From JBGSYJ01 sp041750915 (GTDB lineage Bacteria > Acidobacteriota > Thermoanaerobaculia > Gp7-AA8), in NCBI GenBank assembly GCA_041750915.1, contig JBGSYJ010000475.1, positions 1-6,268 of the forward strand: a DNA stretch of 6,268 bases, in the 5' to 3' direction. The stretch's first letter is position 1, and each line of letters begins with the position of its first letter. The position numbers and the translations under genes are program-made. The notes below the pieces were generated by a model, which saw nothing but the letters and a program-made list of their open reading frames with translations, was not told the origin of the DNA and made no database searches. This document shows positions 5,745-6,268 of this stretch, in pieces.

Positions 5745-6177
5745 TTCCGTCAATCGTAATTCGATGGGCGACCCTGGCGGATACCGAAGCCCTCGTTCCG
5801 CTCATCGGGGAGCTCGGCTATCCGGTGGAGGAGGACGTGCTCCGGGGCAACCTCCAGCGGCTTGCGGATGGACCGGCCGATCGGGTGTGGATCGCCGAAG
5901 TGGAGGGCGAATTGCAGGGCTGGTCAGTGTTCATCTGACACCACTTTTTCACGCCGCGGGTCTCGTCGGGAGGCTGACGTCGCTCGTGGTGCACAGCTCT
6001 CGGCGCAGGCAGGGGATCGGGCAGTCGCTCATTGCCGCCGCCGAGAAATTCTGCTGGTCGGCTGGATGTCATCGCATCGAGCTGACGAGCGGCGATCATC
6101 GTCCGGCCGCGCACCGCTTCTACGAGCAGCTCGGATACCGGTTGGAGTCGCGCGTCTTCCGCAAACACCGCAGCTGA
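5741..6177 (+). pseudogene. GNAT N-acetyltransferase gene split by a one-base frameshift
   Basis: The first half (5741 to a stop at 5936-5938) reads MIPSIVIRWATLADTEALVP through IAEVEGELQG, a GNAT N-terminus. The second half continues in the -1 frame from about 5920 to the stop at 6175-6177: LVSVHLTPLFHAAG, then motif A LTSLVVHSSRRRQGIG (acetyl-CoA pyrophosphate loop, R-R-Q-G-I-G) and motif B AAHRFYEQLGYRLE. Joined, the halves make about 145 residues, a full-length GNAT. The junction lies at GGG 5917-5919; one extra G would restore CAG-GGG-CTG-GTC. The start overlaps the upstream stop (ATGA) without a Shine-Dalgarno, so translation would be coupled. Causes could be a real inactivating deletion, a sequencing indel in the G run, or less likely programmed -1 slippage, as no classical slippery heptamer is present. 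The substrate is unknown. Confidence 0.85.
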
Positions 6178-6192
6178 CTTGACACATTCGAT

Positions 6193-6196
6193 AGGA
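6193..6196 (+). promoter_or_regulatory. Shine-Dalgarno for the DUF3817-like gene
   Basis: AGGA lies seven bases before GTG 6204 and 16 bases before the in-frame ATG 6213, so it favours the GTG start. TTGACA at 6179-6184 looks like a -35 but has no -10 partner at normal spacing. Confidence 0.5.
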
Positions 6197-6203
6197 TGCT
6201 CGC

Positions 6204-6268
6204 GTGGACTTCATGCGCGCACTGCGGTGGATGGCGATCATCGAGGGCATCTCGACGCTCGTCCTTTT
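6204..6268 (+). CDS. DUF3817-like integral membrane protein, N-terminal fragment
   Basis: Partial: 21 full codons before the window ends. Reading from GTG 6204 gives (V/M)DFMRALRWMAIIEGISTLVL. A basic start, then xxALRxxAxxEGxSxLxL, matches the first helix of DUF3817 membrane proteins, small proteins of about 100 residues with unknown function. The GTG start has AGGA at seven bases; ATG 6213 is the alternative. The gene follows the broken GNAT by 26 bases on the same strand and may belong to the same operon. The family call rests on about 17 residues. Confidence 0.6.
   Translation, partial: MDFMRALRWMAIIEGISTLVL

Noticed and set aside
4749..5753. 334-codon minus-strand open frame.
   Set aside because: It is antisense to both membrane proteins; its protein is rich in Arg, Gln, Glu and His, the mirror of hydrophobic codons.
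6179..6207. TTGACA followed by TAGGAT, resembling a sigma-70 promoter.
   Set aside because: The spacing is seven bases, not 16-18. AGGA is better explained as the Shine-Dalgarno for GTG 6204.

Overview
The window is GC-rich DNA, by eye a little over 60% GC, with short intergenic spaces and mixed Shine-Dalgarno and possible leaderless starts. It holds a Ser/Thr kinase fused to a membrane anchor and TPR array, a small c-type cytochrome lipoprotein and a DUF3494-like secreted protein. That mix points to a free-living soil or sediment bacterium of the Acidobacteriota or Gemmatimonadota type. This taxonomic guess rests on gene style only; there is no rRNA or marker gene here.

Left part (1-1608, minus strand). 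Reading leftward, there is a cytochrome c lipoprotein (1608-1219), a compact soluble histidine kinase without a sensor domain (1037-306), and the first 66 codons of a secreted protein whose mature start resembles DUF3494 ice-binding-like proteins (198-1, cut by the window edge). The gaps of 181 and 107 bases carry weak hairpins. A 10-base word, CTGTTTGATC, lies upstream of both the kinase and the secreted protein.

Centre (1730-4120, plus strand). Divergent from the cytochrome is a 796-residue Ser/Thr protein kinase: an intact Hanks-type catalytic domain, one transmembrane helix, a predicted extracytoplasmic alpha/beta segment and a C-terminal TPR array. Its start has no Shine-Dalgarno, but a -10-like box lies at leaderless distance.

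Spacer (4121-4497). No gene is seen. It contains two copies of a palindromic CCCCTCTCCCCG-type repeat, one of a kind scattered through many GC-rich genomes and often mis-annotated as short ORFs.

Right part (4498-6268, plus strand). A tightly packed operon follows: an ABA4-like (DUF4281) four-helix membrane protein, a seven-helix membrane protein with conserved-looking His motifs that I cannot assign, and a GNAT acetyltransferase. Both junctions are ATGA overlaps. The GNAT gene is split by a single-base frameshift. After 26 bases a DUF3817-like membrane protein begins and runs off the window.

The most interesting unit is the ABA4-like plus seven-helix membrane pair. Its translational coupling suggests a two-component membrane complex or pathway step of unknown function. 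No mobile element, CRISPR array, tRNA or rRNA was seen.
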